Source of the DNA: Bowmanella sp. JS7-9
GTDB taxonomy: Bacteria; Pseudomonadota; Gammaproteobacteria; Enterobacterales; Alteromonadaceae
DNA: 64,000 nucleotides
Reading direction: 5' to 3'
Assembly (NCBI RefSeq): GCF_004329715.1
Contig: NZ_JXSY01000002.1
Location: 124,001 to 188,000, forward strand
Part shown: one piece after another, positions 39,044-53,217 of the stretch
Position numbering within the stretch: position 1 is the first letter of the stretch
Layout of the letters: each line of letters opens with the position of its first letter
Made by a program: the position numbers and the translations under genes
Notes under the pieces: generated by a model
What the model was told of the DNA's origin: nothing
Databases searched by the model: none
The model's input: only the letters and a program-made list of their open reading frames with translations

Positions 39044-40086
39044 CAGGCTTCCAGCAGATATTCTGGGGTGATCATGGTTAAGTCCGCCGGGCCAAACAGC
39101 AAGCAAATATGGCACAGTTCCACATAAGGGCGGGTCAGGGCGGATTGCTTGATGGCGGTATCTAATGTGGTCAGCTTGTTTTGCATGCCAGCCAGATGCG
39201 CCGGGCTCAAACGCTGCAAGGCGTGCTGATACAGGCTCTGGCGATTTGCCCAGATACGCAGGCTGTCGCAGGCCTGCTTAAAGTTTTTGCCACTTTGCTG
39301 TAACTGGTGCAGTTCACTCAGGGTTTGCCACTCTTTCACCAGCGCCCATAAAATAATCACCGGCTCGGCACCTTCGCTTTCCAACCGGTACAGCATTTTC
39401 ACCGCTTTTTGCAGATCGCCAGCCAGCAATACATCGGCCAGCTGAAATGCGGTGTAGCGGCTATGATCGCCAATCACCTGTTGCACGGCTTTTAACTCTA
39501 GTGGCTTGTCGCCGAATACCAGCGGCAGCTTATCGATTTCCTGACGCGCGGCGAGCAGATTACCTTCGCTGTAATCGGCTAATAATTTAACGATGGATGG
39601 GTCTGCGCTGAGTTTGTGCTGGCGCAGGCGGTCATTGATCCACTGTTGCAGATGTCTGCCTTCCAGCGGATAGCAGGGCACATACACACCGGCTTTATCC
39701 AGCGCTTTAAACCATTTGGTGTTTTGCACGTCACGGCCAATTTTATCGCCGTGAATGACTAAAATTGTATCGGGATTTTGTTTATCCGCCAGTTCCGCCA
39801 GTACCTTGCTGCCTTCGGCGCCCGCTTTGCCGTCCGGCAGGGTCAGCTCAATCAACTGACGGCTGCTGAACAGCGACATGGTCTGGAACGCATCAATCAG
39901 CTGTTGCCACTGAAACTGGTTGTCGACGGTCAGCGACTGGCGCTCATCAAACCCCTGTTCGCGGGCTTGCTGACGGATCAGCTCAATGCATTCCAGTTTC
40001 TGCTGTGGCTCGTCACCAAAAATCAGGTAAAAGGATTGCAGGCCTTTGTTGAGTTGCTCGCTGAATCGGTTGGGATAAACTTGCAT
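39043..40086 (-). CDS. holA: DNA polymerase III delta subunit
   Basis: HolA is the clamp-loader subunit that opens the beta sliding clamp. The 347-residue protein reads MQVYPNRFSEQLNKGLQSFYLIFGDEPQQKLECIELIRQQA, with the family's degenerate P-loop region (FGDEPQQ). The SLFSSRQLIEL segment corresponds to the beta-clamp-binding wedge. It lies 7 bp after lptE, as in E. coli. Confidence 0.94.
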   Translation of the reverse strand: MQVYPNRFSEQLNKGLQSFYLIFGDEPQQKLECIELIRQQAREQGFDERQSLTVDNQFQWQQLIDAFQTMSLFSSRQLIELTLPDGKAGAEGSKVLAELADKQNPDTILVIHGDKIGRDVQNTKWFKALDKAGVYVPCYPLEGRHLQQWINDRLRQHKLSADPSIVKLLADYSEGNLLAARQEIDKLPLVFGDKPLELKAVQQVIGDHSRYTAFQLADVLLAGDLQKAVKMLYRLESEGAEPVIILWALVKEWQTLSELHQLQQSGKNFKQACDSLRIWANRQSLYQHALQRLSPAHLAGMQNKLTTLDTAIKQSALTRPYVELCHICLLFGPADLTMITPEYLLEA

Positions 40087-40093
40087 GCCGGCC

Positions 40094-40587
40094 TTAGCGG
40101 GTTTGGGTGGCGAGGGTCGACATGATACGTTCGGCCGCCTGCTGACGCATTTCCTGCATAATCAGCGCGGTTTCCCGTGATTTTGCCAGCACCTGATCCG
40201 GGTCGTCCTGATATTCACGCAGAATATCAAATTCAAACCACTCGGCACTGTCATCGCCGGGACGCCACAAACTCCAGCGTACCGTGTAAATCAGTTCGTA
40301 TTCAGCCACCTGCCCGCTAGGGAACAGCGACAGCAGGCGACGGGATACGGCGCCATCATTGACCAGTAATTGCGCATGTTGCTCATCACCCTGCTCAAGA
40401 AGGGTGATTTCATGGCGGGCCATACGTTTTTTCAGCACCGCAAACAGCGGATCCTGATGGTCCTGACTGGTTAGCCACAGAGTTTGCAGATTCAGTGGAA
40501 TCGGCTGACTGCCGCGCAGATGAAATCCACACGCAGTCAGGGTCAGCAGGCTAACAATCAGTAGCAGGTTACGCATCAGGTTTCGCA

Positions 40588-40588
<1 letters not shown>
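40094..40588 (-). CDS. lptE: LPS-assembly lipoprotein LptE
   Basis: LptE plugs the LptD barrel and is needed for LPS insertion in the outer membrane. The 164-residue lipoprotein has lipobox LTAC (Cys20) followed by the family's GFHLRG. Its ATG overlaps the leuS stop by 1 nt (TAATG). A second Met at residue 5 is an alternative start. Confidence 0.93.
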
Positions 40589-45532
<4,944 letters not shown>

Positions 45533-45581
45533 GCCCAATCGAAGTCTTCCCAACAGGGATTAGGTATTCAATCCGATAATC

Positions 45582-45605
45582 AGCCCGCATCATGCGGGCT
45601 TTTTT
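45582..45605 (+). terminator. Intrinsic terminator after the dcp-like gene
   Basis: An 8-bp stem, AGCCCGCA (45582-45589) with TGCGGGCT (45593-45600), has a 3-nt loop and a run of Ts. Confidence 0.9.
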
Positions 45606-45661
45606 GTGGCGCGCCTTTTGGGTACAGTGCCTCTATCACGCAGGAAAAGGTCAAAAGCGGT

Positions 45662-45985
45662 ATGGATGTAAAACCTTTTATCGATAGCGTCAGTGATATT
45701 GCGCACTTACCGCGCCATCAACAATTCGTAGTGCTGGAAAATGCCTGGGCACAGGGGCTAAAGCAACCCGGCATGTCATTGCTGAATCAATGCAAATACG
45801 CGGTATCGGTGATCGTGGTGTTAGCGCTGGCAGGCGTGTTATTCCTGCTGTTTGGCTATGGCAGCTGGCTGCCACTGGTGGCGCTGATTACCGGCTTAGT
45901 GGTGTCAAAGATCGCGGTGGCGAAAATTGAGCGGACGATCCTTAGCCGTGGGTTGGCGCTGACGGAAATACCGGTTGGTGAGTAG
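45662..45985 (+). CDS. Small two-helix inner-membrane protein of unknown function
   Basis: I do not recognise this family. The 107-residue product has a soluble N-terminus (about 1-45, DVKPFIDSVSDIAHLPRHQQFVVLENAW) and two transmembrane helices in hairpin arrangement (about 47-67 and 70-88), followed by a short basic/polar tail. It lies alone after the dcp terminator. Codon use looks like that of the neighbouring core genes, so I believe it is coding. It converges with the HNH gene 35 bp away, with no clear terminator between them. Confidence 0.65.
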   Translation: MDVKPFIDSVSDIAHLPRHQQFVVLENAWAQGLKQPGMSLLNQCKYAVSVIVVLALAGVLFLLFGYGSWLPLVALITGLVVSKIAVAKIERTILSRGLALTEIPVGE

Positions 45986-46020
45986 TTTCAATGGTAACGA
46001 TGGAATTTACTGCGCCAATT

Positions 46021-47004
46021 TCATTGAATTGTAGGGCTTTCCCATTCTTCCCGTGAGAGAAGTAAAGGTTTTCCATTTTCATTTACCATCCATGTACGAA
46101 CCTGATCAAACAAGTCCGCCATCTCTTTCTCACTTAGCCAAGGAGAAATATAGCAACTTAGCAATTCGACAAATTCTTTAGAGTTCCAATTATCCAATGG
46201 TGAAGATGATCTTATCACCTCTGTCGAAGCAACAAAGTGCCCATCAACATGCGTTTGCGTTACATATGATAGGTGTTTTTGGCGTAGCTTCATTTGGTAG
46301 GTAATTTTTGCATACAACTCATAAAACTGTATTGGATGAAGTTTACTTCCGTCGACTTCTGTTACATATCTTCCATAAGATTCTTTTGTAATTCCGCCAT
46401 CTTCAAATGAAACGATTACACCGGTCTCGCCCATCCTAATTGCAACTGTCGAGAGGAACAAATTATCACGGAAATCAAAGGCTCCTCCAAACTCGTGCAA
46501 ATTACAGACAAGCACACTGTAGGGGACGTCAGCACAGAATTCGTGTCTACCTCTCAATCCTTGCATAAAAAGATGTAAATTAGAGAAAGACTTCAAAATA
46601 TCCTCACTCACGATTGTTCCGCTGTAAGGTTCCGATCTTTCTGAAAGCAGCGTGAGTTCTTTTCTTAGTATTCCGTAAAAAATCTTCCCGGCCCATAGAT
46701 ACCAAGTATTAACCGGCAACCGACTAGTCTTTAGAAAACCTCCCTTTACAGCAGCACTTACTTCATCTTCTACCCTAGAAAGATGCTCATTATTACATCT
46801 TTTGCAGCAGGGAATCGTTAGTTGTCGATATGACAAAAGCGATCCGTTTAGTAAGCCAATCTTTTGATTCCATAAATCATATTTATTCTGGAGCCATTTC
46901 GGGAATACATGCTCCACACTTTTGCTGCCGCCAAGATGCTCTCCACACAAGAAGCAAGCTTTGCTATCAAAAGTTTGTTTTCCATAAGATTGATGTACTT
47001 TCAT
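46021..47004 (-). CDS. HNH-endonuclease-like protein, AT-rich and probably acquired
   Basis: This is a 327-residue protein of unknown role. The N-terminal part has a zinc-dependent HNH layout: CFLCGEHL (Cys18, Cys21), then SVEHVFPKWL with the expected E-H-V-x-P-x-W, then CCKRCNNEH (CxxC and Asn-Asn). The C-terminal two thirds resemble nothing I know. Base composition is clearly more AT-rich than its neighbours, and codons such as AGA, ATA and TTA are frequent, which suggests horizontal transfer. AGGTG lies 5 nt before the ATG at 47004. No integrase, transposase or attachment repeat is visible around it. A solitary HNH nuclease could have a defence role, but nothing here shows it. Confidence 0.65.
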   Translation of the reverse strand: MKVHQSYGKQTFDSKACFLCGEHLGGSKSVEHVFPKWLQNKYDLWNQKIGLLNGSLLSYRQLTIPCCKRCNNEHLSRVEDEVSAAVKGGFLKTSRLPVNTWYLWAGKIFYGILRKELTLLSERSEPYSGTIVSEDILKSFSNLHLFMQGLRGRHEFCADVPYSVLVCNLHEFGGAFDFRDNLFLSTVAIRMGETGVIVSFEDGGITKESYGRYVTEVDGSKLHPIQFYELYAKITYQMKLRQKHLSYVTQTHVDGHFVASTEVIRSSSPLDNWNSKEFVELLSCYISPWLSEKEMADLFDQVRTWMVNENGKPLLLSREEWESPTIQ

Positions 47005-47096
47005 AGAACACCTAAAAATATCAGACTGTTTTTACTTTAAATACTTATACAGTCATTCCTTTATTTGCTCACTCTATCGCTTTAAATATTTGAATA

Positions 47097-47753
47097 TCAA
47101 AAGCTTAATGATGCCAGCTCTTGTTCAAACACCTGCACAAACTCATGCACATGCAGGCCATCCATCAGGCCGTGGTGCACATCAATAGCCAGTGGCAGGG
47201 TGTCTTGTGTGCAGTCCTGTTTGCCAAATACGAAGCGCGGAATGCCCTGCGCATTGTGGGTATTGAATTCGGCGTGGCGAAAGCCGCTGAAATTGTGCCA
47301 GGGCAGGGTGGACACATACACCACATCGGCCCGTCCTTCGTTGTAGGCAAAATCTTCGGAATAGAACGGCAGCTGTTTAGCGCGCTCAACCGCCGCTTTA
47401 TACATAGTGCAGAAGGCATCGAATCCGTCAGTTTGCGGCAAATAGGCAAAGCGGAAAGTCTGATCATCGGCCAGTACAACAGAACTGATATGGTTACCGT
47501 GAAACGTCACAGGTTTACCGTCGACTAAGCGCATGCGCATTGGCGCGTAGTCCAGAATCGCCTGTTGCAACGCGTATAACAGGGCGGCACTGAACGGTAT
47601 CTGTTGCTGTTTGGCTTTATCTGCCAGCCCGTGCAGCTTAAGCGGCACAATTAACTGAAAGCCGGGTGAGGCAAAACGGCTGAAAAAGTCGAAATGCTGC
47701 GCCCGCGGCCAGTTATGTAAGTCTATGTTGTCAAAGGAAAAACGCGGTTGCAT
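47097..47753 (-). CDS. Chloramphenicol-acetyltransferase-like (CatA-type) O-acetyltransferase
   Basis: The 218-residue protein is a full-length CAT-fold enzyme that would acetylate a hydroxyl group using acetyl-CoA as a trimer. The catalytic motif HHGLMDGLHV (near residues 193-202) corresponds to HHxxxDG of the family, and the N-terminal RAQHFDFFSRFASPGFQLIVPL matches the conserved opening of CatA proteins. Whether it acts on chloramphenicol cannot be read from the sequence; many chromosomal relatives have other or unknown substrates. Composition is like the core genome, unlike the adjacent HNH gene. Confidence 0.85.
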   Translation of the reverse strand: MQPRFSFDNIDLHNWPRAQHFDFFSRFASPGFQLIVPLKLHGLADKAKQQQIPFSAALLYALQQAILDYAPMRMRLVDGKPVTFHGNHISSVVLADDQTFRFAYLPQTDGFDAFCTMYKAAVERAKQLPFYSEDFAYNEGRADVVYVSTLPWHNFSGFRHAEFNTHNAQGIPRFVFGKQDCTQDTLPLAIDVHHGLMDGLHVHEFVQVFEQELASLSF

Positions 47754-47854
47754 GGGGCAAATTCACACCTGCTAAGATAAACCATCAGGCTATTGTCACC
47801 TTAATTCCGTTCAAATGGAAAATAATTACAAGGCGGGTTTGACTATGGGGTAAA

Positions 47855-50290
47855 ATGGCGGTTCACTTTGCTAAAAATAATTTCGAATCAGGACGCATGC
47901 TGAGCATTAACCCCCTAGAACCTACCCAGTTAACCGCCAAACCCAGTCGTCGCGCCATAAATGCGGCGATGAAAGATCCCGCTGCCTTACAAGCCAGTTT
48001 TATCGGCCAGGCAAGGGCGCGTGAGGCGCTGGATTTTGGCTTGGGTATTAATGCGCCGGGGTACAACCTGTATGTGATGGGCGAACCGGCCACCGGCCGT
48101 TATACCCTGGTGCATGAGCATATCCGCCGCCACGTAGAGCGCCTGACCACCCCCAATGAATGGTGTTACCTGAATAACTTTGACGAAGAGCGTGAGCCAG
48201 TGGCGCTGAAAATGCGCCCCGGCGAATCAAAAGTGTTGTGTTCCCATTTAGAGTCGATGATCGACGAGCTGCTGGATACCTTTCCGGCTGCATTTGATAA
48301 CCCGGGTTATCAGCGCAAGCGCGCCGCGATTAAACGTCAGTTTGATAAAAAGTACGCCGAGGCCATCGACGAGCTGGAGACCATTGCCCAGCAGCACAGT
48401 GTGGCGCTGTATGAAGAAGATGGCACCATCAGCTTTTCGCCGATAGTAGATGGCACCCCGCTGAATGATGAGCAGTTTGCTCAGTTATCCGACGAGGAGC
48501 GTCAGCATTTTTATGGCCTGATCGATCATTTAGAACATCGCCTCAGCGAACAATTGATTGAACTGCCCCAGTGGAACCGCGAAATGTCAGAGCTGCAACG
48601 TCAGCTTAAGCGCGAAACTGCCGAGCAGGGCATTCGCCCGCTGCTGAAAAACCTCGAGCATATCTACGCCGGTGAATTGGGCGTACTGAAGTATCTGCGC
48701 AATATGCGCGACAACCTGATCGAAACGGTGATTGAGCTGTCGGAAGAAGAAAACAGCAAAGAAGATAAAACCGACGATATCGATCGCAAAACCCTGTTGA
48801 CCGAACAGATCATGCCCAATGTGCTGGTGGCCAGCGAGCCGGGCGCCGGTGCGCCGGTGGTGTACGAATCCAATCCCACCTATCAGAACCTGTTTGGGCG
48901 GATTGAATACACCAATATTTCCGGCTCGGTGTATACCAGTTACCGCATGATCCGCCCCGGTGCGCTGCATCGTGCCAATGGCGGGTATTTGTTGCTGGAT
49001 ATGGATAAAGTGATTCAGCACCCCTATGTGTGGGAAACCCTCAAGCTGGTGCTGAAACACAGCGAAATCAAGATGGATATTCCGCAGATGGAAGTGGGCA
49101 TGGTCAACTCCATGCTGCTTAATCCGCAGGCCATTCCAATCAACGTCAAAGTGGTGCTGATGGGCAGCCGCGACCTGTATTACATGCTGCAGGAATATGA
49201 CGACGAATACGATCAACTGTTCCGCGTGCTGGTGGATTTTGACCATGAGATCCCGCTGGAAAACCAGACCCTGTTTGATTTTGTCGGCCGGGTACGCGAG
49301 CAGGTTAATACCTTAGGGCTGAAAACCATTACGCCCAAAGCCATGTATCGGTTAGTGGAGCACAGCCTGCGTTTGGCCGAGCACCAGCACCGCTTTTCGG
49401 CGCGTTTTGCCGATACGCTGGAACTTATCCACGAAGCCAACTATTTCTGCCAGTTGCTCAAACACAATGAACTGGATGTGCGCCATATTGAACAGGCACT
49501 GGAAGCCAAAACCCAACGTAATGGCCGTATCAGCCAGGCGTTGCTGGACGATATTAAAGAAGGCCAGGTACTGATCTCTACCGAAGGGGATGCCGTCGGT
49601 AAGGTCAATGGCCTGACAGTACTGGAAATTGGTGATAGCGTATTTGGTACGCCGGCACGAATTTCCGCCACTGTGTATGCCGGCGCCAACGGCGTAGTGG
49701 ATATTGAACGGGAAGTGGAATTGGGCCGTTCGATTCACTCCAAAGGCGTGATGCTGCTAACCGGCTACTTAGGCTACAAGTATGCGCAAAGCTTCCCGCT
49801 GACTTTATCCGCCAATATCGCGCTGGAACAAAGCTACGGCCATATCGATGGCGATTCTGCCTCGTTAGGTGAGCTTATCGCCTTGCTGTCGGCGCTGACC
49901 GGGGTGGCGGTTAAACAGGAAATGGCGGTAACCGGCTCAATTAACCAATACGGCCAGGTGCAAAGCGTCGGTGGCATTAACGAGAAGATTGAAGGCTTCT
50001 TTACCCTGTGTGAACACCGTGGCCTGAATGGTCAGCAAGGGGTGGTGATCCCTAAATCCAACACCATTAACCTGATGCTGAGCAAGTCGGTGATTGACGC
50101 GGTAAAACAGGAAAAATTCCATATTTACGCGGTGGAGAACATCGATCAGGCGGTGCAGATCATGACGGGTATGCCAGCCGGTGAATTGTCATCCCGCGGC
50201 CGTTATCCGAAAAATACCCTGAATCAGCTGGCGTTGGAGCGCTTAGAGCAAATCGCCAATATCGTTAATGGGACGGACGACGACGAATAG
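47855..50290 (+). CDS. Lon-family ATP-dependent protease-like protein (AAA_32 type)
   Basis: This is an 811-residue relative of Lon with an AAA-type module followed by a C-terminal Lon protease domain. Ser668 in DGDSASLGE and Lys711 in GGINEKIEGFF form the Ser-Lys dyad. The P-loop reads GEPATGRYT instead of GxxxxGK[ST], and Walker B is LLLDMD, so ATP hydrolysis is uncertain. A central helical insertion (about 150-300) is rich in Glu/Lys. Two starts are possible, ATG at 47855 or at 47897 (MLSINPLEP); both have weak ribosome-binding sites. It ends inside the convergent lnt gene (26-bp overlap). This differs from the classical Lon associated with ClpX. Confidence 0.88.
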   Translation: MAVHFAKNNFESGRMLSINPLEPTQLTAKPSRRAINAAMKDPAALQASFIGQARAREALDFGLGINAPGYNLYVMGEPATGRYTLVHEHIRRHVERLTTPNEWCYLNNFDEEREPVALKMRPGESKVLCSHLESMIDELLDTFPAAFDNPGYQRKRAAIKRQFDKKYAEAIDELETIAQQHSVALYEEDGTISFSPIVDGTPLNDEQFAQLSDEERQHFYGLIDHLEHRLSEQLIELPQWNREMSELQRQLKRETAEQGIRPLLKNLEHIYAGELGVLKYLRNMRDNLIETVIELSEEENSKEDKTDDIDRKTLLTEQIMPNVLVASEPGAGAPVVYESNPTYQNLFGRIEYTNISGSVYTSYRMIRPGALHRANGGYLLLDMDKVIQHPYVWETLKLVLKHSEIKMDIPQMEVGMVNSMLLNPQAIPINVKVVLMGSRDLYYMLQEYDDEYDQLFRVLVDFDHEIPLENQTLFDFVGRVREQVNTLGLKTITPKAMYRLVEHSLRLAEHQHRFSARFADTLELIHEANYFCQLLKHNELDVRHIEQALEAKTQRNGRISQALLDDIKEGQVLISTEGDAVGKVNGLTVLEIGDSVFGTPARISATVYAGANGVVDIEREVELGRSIHSKGVMLLTGYLGYKYAQSFPLTLSANIALEQSYGHIDGDSASLGELIALLSALTGVAVKQEMAVTGSINQYGQVQSVGGINEKIEGFFTLCEHRGLNGQQGVVIPKSNTINLMLSKSVIDAVKQEKFHIYAVENIDQAVQIMTGMPAGELSSRGRYPKNTLNQLALERLEQIANIVNGTDDDE

Positions 50291-51785
50291 TGCGCTGCAG
50301 CCCCAGTGCAATAATCCCCGCTAACCCTAACAACAACCACAGCGGCGCATCGCCAAAACGGCGATAGGGCGTATCGGTACGCACTACCGGCACGTCCTGG
50401 CTGAGGGTGGTGGCTTCAAACGCTGGCGCTTTGGCGATAATCTTGCCTTGGGCATCAATCATCGCGGTTAGGCCATTATTGGTGGCGCGCAGCACCGCAA
50501 TGCCGAATTCTGCGGCACGTACCCGGGCAATCTCCAGATGTTGGTGAGGGCCATGGGAGTGACCAAACCAGGCATCATTGGACAGGGTCAGAATAAAATC
50601 CGTATCGCTTTTAAGGTTATCCCGCACCTGCTCGGCAAACAGAATTTCATAGCATAACGCGGTAGTCAGGCGATACTGTTTGGCAATCAGATCCGGTTGC
50701 AGATAGTCACCACGCTGAAACGACGACCAGGCTAAATCGAAAATCCCGCCCAGTTTACGCAGCCAGCTTTCAAATGGCACAAACTCACCAATCGGCAGCA
50801 AATGGTGTTTGTAATAACGGTTATTGTGTTCGTACAAATAGCTGGGGCCATCGCCTGTAGTGGCGCCCAACGCAATCACGCCATTAAATGCTTCGCGGCT
50901 ATCCAGGTTGTAATTAAGAATGCCGGTGATCAGGCCACTGTGTTCATCGGCGGCACGTTTATCCAAATCCACTAAAAACTGCTGGGCTAATGGCTCAATC
51001 CGCGGAATGGCGGCCTCTGGCCAAATAATGATATCACTCTCCCAGTGCGGCTCGGTCAGCGCCAGGTATTTGTCCATGGTCGGCTGTTCGGTTTCTGGCT
51101 GCCAACGGATGGACTGGGCGATATTGCCCTGTACCAGAGTAATTTTCGGTGTGCTCAGCGTGCCGGATTGCCAACTGACCTGCTGAACCGCCAACCCGCT
51201 TAACAACAAAATCGCAAATGGCGTGACCGCCGTAACATAGCGACGTTTACTCAGTAGACCGGCGGTTGCCGCCGCGCCAATGATCAGCAATACGCTGATC
51301 CCGGCCTGGCCAATAACTGGTAGCCAGCCAGCCAGCGGGCTGTCAATTTGGCTGTAACCCAACGCCAGCCAGGGGAAACCGGTGAGCAAATGGCCACGCA
51401 AAAATTCACACAAGGCCCACAATACCGGCGCGGCCAGCGGCCACAGTACCGGGCTAAAACGCGCCAGTAAACTGGCAAACAACATAGGGTAGAAGGCCAG
51501 ATATGCGGCCAACAGCAGCATTAACAGCAGCGAAACCGGTAACGGGAAACCACCGTAATCGGCGATGCTGACATATACCCAGCCTACGCCTGCGCTAAAC
51601 CAGCCAAGGCCAAAGCTAAAGCCCAGCCATGCCGGGCGCTGGCTGTGTGTCAGCAGCAGAAAAAAGCTGATTAAGGCCAGTGGGATCACCGGCCAGAAAG
51701 AGAAGGGCGCGTAGCCCAGCGTCATAACAGCGCCGCATAGCAGCGCAATAAGGGCTAAGCGCAACGGATTAGTCTTCCTTATCAT
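50265..51785 (-). CDS. lnt: Apolipoprotein N-acyltransferase
   Basis: Lnt adds the third acyl chain to lipoproteins such as NlpI, RlpA and LptE in the inner membrane. The 506-residue protein has about six N-terminal transmembrane helices and a periplasmic nitrilase domain. The catalytic Glu is in IIWPEAAIP, the Lys in the [13 protein letters not shown] region and the Cys in [10 protein letters not shown]. The start overlaps the end of corC by 17 bp. It is the last gene of the miaB-ybeZ-ybeY-corC-lnt series, the same order as in E. coli. Confidence 0.96.
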   Translation of the reverse strand: MIRKTNPLRLALIALLCGAVMTLGYAPFSFWPVIPLALISFFLLLTHSQRPAWLGFSFGLGWFSAGVGWVYVSIADYGGFPLPVSLLLMLLLAAYLAFYPMLFASLLARFSPVLWPLAAPVLWALCEFLRGHLLTGFPWLALGYSQIDSPLAGWLPVIGQAGISVLLIIGAAATAGLLSKRRYVTAVTPFAILLLSGLAVQQVSWQSGTLSTPKITLVQGNIAQSIRWQPETEQPTMDKYLALTEPHWESDIIIWPEAAIPRIEPLAQQFLVDLDKRAADEHSGLITGILNYNLDSREAFNGVIALGATTGDGPSYLYEHNNRYYKHHLLPIGEFVPFESWLRKLGGIFDLAWSSFQRGDYLQPDLIAKQYRLTTALCYEILFAEQVRDNLKSDTDFILTLSNDAWFGHSHGPHQHLEIARVRAAEFGIAVLRATNNGLTAMIDAQGKIIAKAPAFEATTLSQDVPVVRTDTPYRRFGDAPLWLLLGLAGIIALGLQRTIRRRPSH

Positions 51786-52644
51786 CCTCGCCGGGTTTTG
51801 GCACGGTGACTTTCAGTTGAATCAGGCGACGTTTATCCGCGTTGGTCACGGTAAAGGCGAGGCCGTTAATTTCAACAGTTTCATCCCGCTCCGGCATGTG
51901 GCCGAAGGCTTTGAGCACAATACCACCGATGGTATCGGCTTCTTCTTCGTCAAAATTGGTTTTGAAGAAGTCGTTAAAGTCTTCCACTTCGGTCAGGGCA
52001 CGCACACTGTAGGTGTTCTTATTCAGAGCGCGGATATCGGCATTGCTGGTTTCATCGTCATCGTGCTCATCTTCGATTTCACCGACGATTTCTTCCAGAA
52101 TGTCCTCAATGGTAACCAGACCGGATACACCGCCGTATTCATCCACCACAATCGCCATGTGGTAGCGCTTTTGACGGAATTCTTTCAGCAGCGAATCGAC
52201 CCGTTTGCTTTCTGGCACAATCACCGCCGGGCGCAGGATTTCCTGCAGACGGACATTGTCGCGGTCGGTGAACACAAAGCGCAATAAGTCCTTGGCCAGC
52301 AGCACGCCTTCGATATGGTCTTTATCTTCGCCAATCACCGGAAAACGGCTGTGGGCGGATTCGAGCAATACCGGCAGGAATTCTTCGAGACTGTCGTTGA
52401 GATTGATGGTGACCATCTGGGCGCGGGGCACCATGATGTCACGTACGCGGATTTCTGATACCTCCAACACCCCTTCGATCATTTCGCGGGTGCTGGGGTC
52501 GATGACTTCCCGTTGCTGGGCGTCGTTGATGAACTCTACGAGTTCTTCGCGGTTTTTCGGTTCTCCGGTGAAGGTTTGCAGTATTTTGCCTAACCAACTT
52601 CGTCCCGCAGAACCGTTGCTAGAGTGTGAATTGTCGTCGCTCAT
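51769..52644 (-). CDS. ybeX: CorC/YbeX CBS-domain protein
   Basis: This is a 291-residue CBS-pair protein. In E. coli YbeX (CorC) is linked to magnesium/cobalt efflux and to ribosome metabolism. Two CBS domains (about 68-185, including [11 protein letters not shown] and [24 protein letters not shown]) are followed by a CorC-HlyC/transporter-associated domain (about 205-285). The N-terminus lacks the membrane DUF21 part found in larger relatives, so it is cytoplasmic. It lies between ybeY and lnt. Confidence 0.94.
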   Translation of the reverse strand: MSDDNSHSSNGSAGRSWLGKILQTFTGEPKNREELVEFINDAQQREVIDPSTREMIEGVLEVSEIRVRDIMVPRAQMVTINLNDSLEEFLPVLLESAHSRFPVIGEDKDHIEGVLLAKDLLRFVFTDRDNVRLQEILRPAVIVPESKRVDSLLKEFRQKRYHMAIVVDEYGGVSGLVTIEDILEEIVGEIEDEHDDDETSNADIRALNKNTYSVRALTEVEDFNDFFKTNFDEEEADTIGGIVLKAFGHMPERDETVEINGLAFTVTNADKRRLIQLKVTVPKPGEDDKED

Positions 52645-52755
52645 ATCTACCTGTCAGGTAACATTTATTCTATTTGTATAACACGTTGATTAATTTAACG
52701 ATTTTCAATGTGTCTGGCAAAGCTTTGCAATCACTTTACCCGAGAATACATTGCA

Positions 52756-53217
52756 TCATTCCTTAATCTGGTAAGGGTCGTCAATGCCTAATTGGCTAAG
52801 AATGTGGGTTTCGATCCCTTCCATTTCGTCCGCTTCGGCGTCATCAATATGGTCAAAGCCCAGTAAATGCAAGGTACCGTGCACTACCATATGGGCTAAG
52901 TGGTCATTTAATGACTTCTGTTGTTCCTGTGCTTCGCGCGCGACCACGGCCATACAGATGACCAGGTCGCCGAGTAAATTTAACTCGATTCCCGGTGGGG
53001 CTTCAAAAGGAAACGATAAGACATTGGTCGGATAGTCTTTACCACGATAGTCGTGATTCAGACTCTGGCTTTCTTCTTCGTCCACCAGCCGAATGGTGAT
53101 TTCGGCATCGCCAATGTCCTGATGGGTGAGTACCGCATCCAGCCAACCCTGACACTGGGTTTCGCTCGCCAGCGGCGTGAATTCCGTAGCGATTTGCAGA
53201 TCTAAGCAGGCGCTCAC
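52756..53217 (-). CDS. ybeY: Endoribonuclease YbeY
   Basis: YbeY is a zinc metallo-endoribonuclease needed for 16S rRNA 3'-end maturation and ribosome quality control. The 153-residue protein has the signature [15 protein letters not shown] (HxxxHxxxxxH) and the conserved [19 protein letters not shown] segment. It overlaps the ybeZ stop by 4 bp (ATGA). A 111-bp gap, with no clear terminator, separates it from corC. Confidence 0.96.
   Translation of the reverse strand: MSACLDLQIATEFTPLASETQCQGWLDAVLTHQDIGDAEITIRLVDEEESQSLNHDYRGKDYPTNVLSFPFEAPPGIELNLLGDLVICMAVVAREAQEQQKSLNDHLAHMVVHGTLHLLGFDHIDDAEADEMEGIETHILSQLGIDDPYQIKE

Noticed and set aside
39044-39115. Upstream start for nadD inside holA
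   Set aside because: The ATG overlapping the holA stop codon gives the canonical NadD N-terminus followed by GGTFDPIHQGHL.
46000-47100. A complete mobile element around the HNH gene
   Set aside because: I found no transposase, integrase, terminal inverted repeats or flanking direct repeats; only composition suggests transfer.
48587-49246. 219-codon minus-strand frame within the Lon-like gene
   Set aside because: His/Phe/Gln-rich shadow of a real gene, with no start context and no family resemblance.
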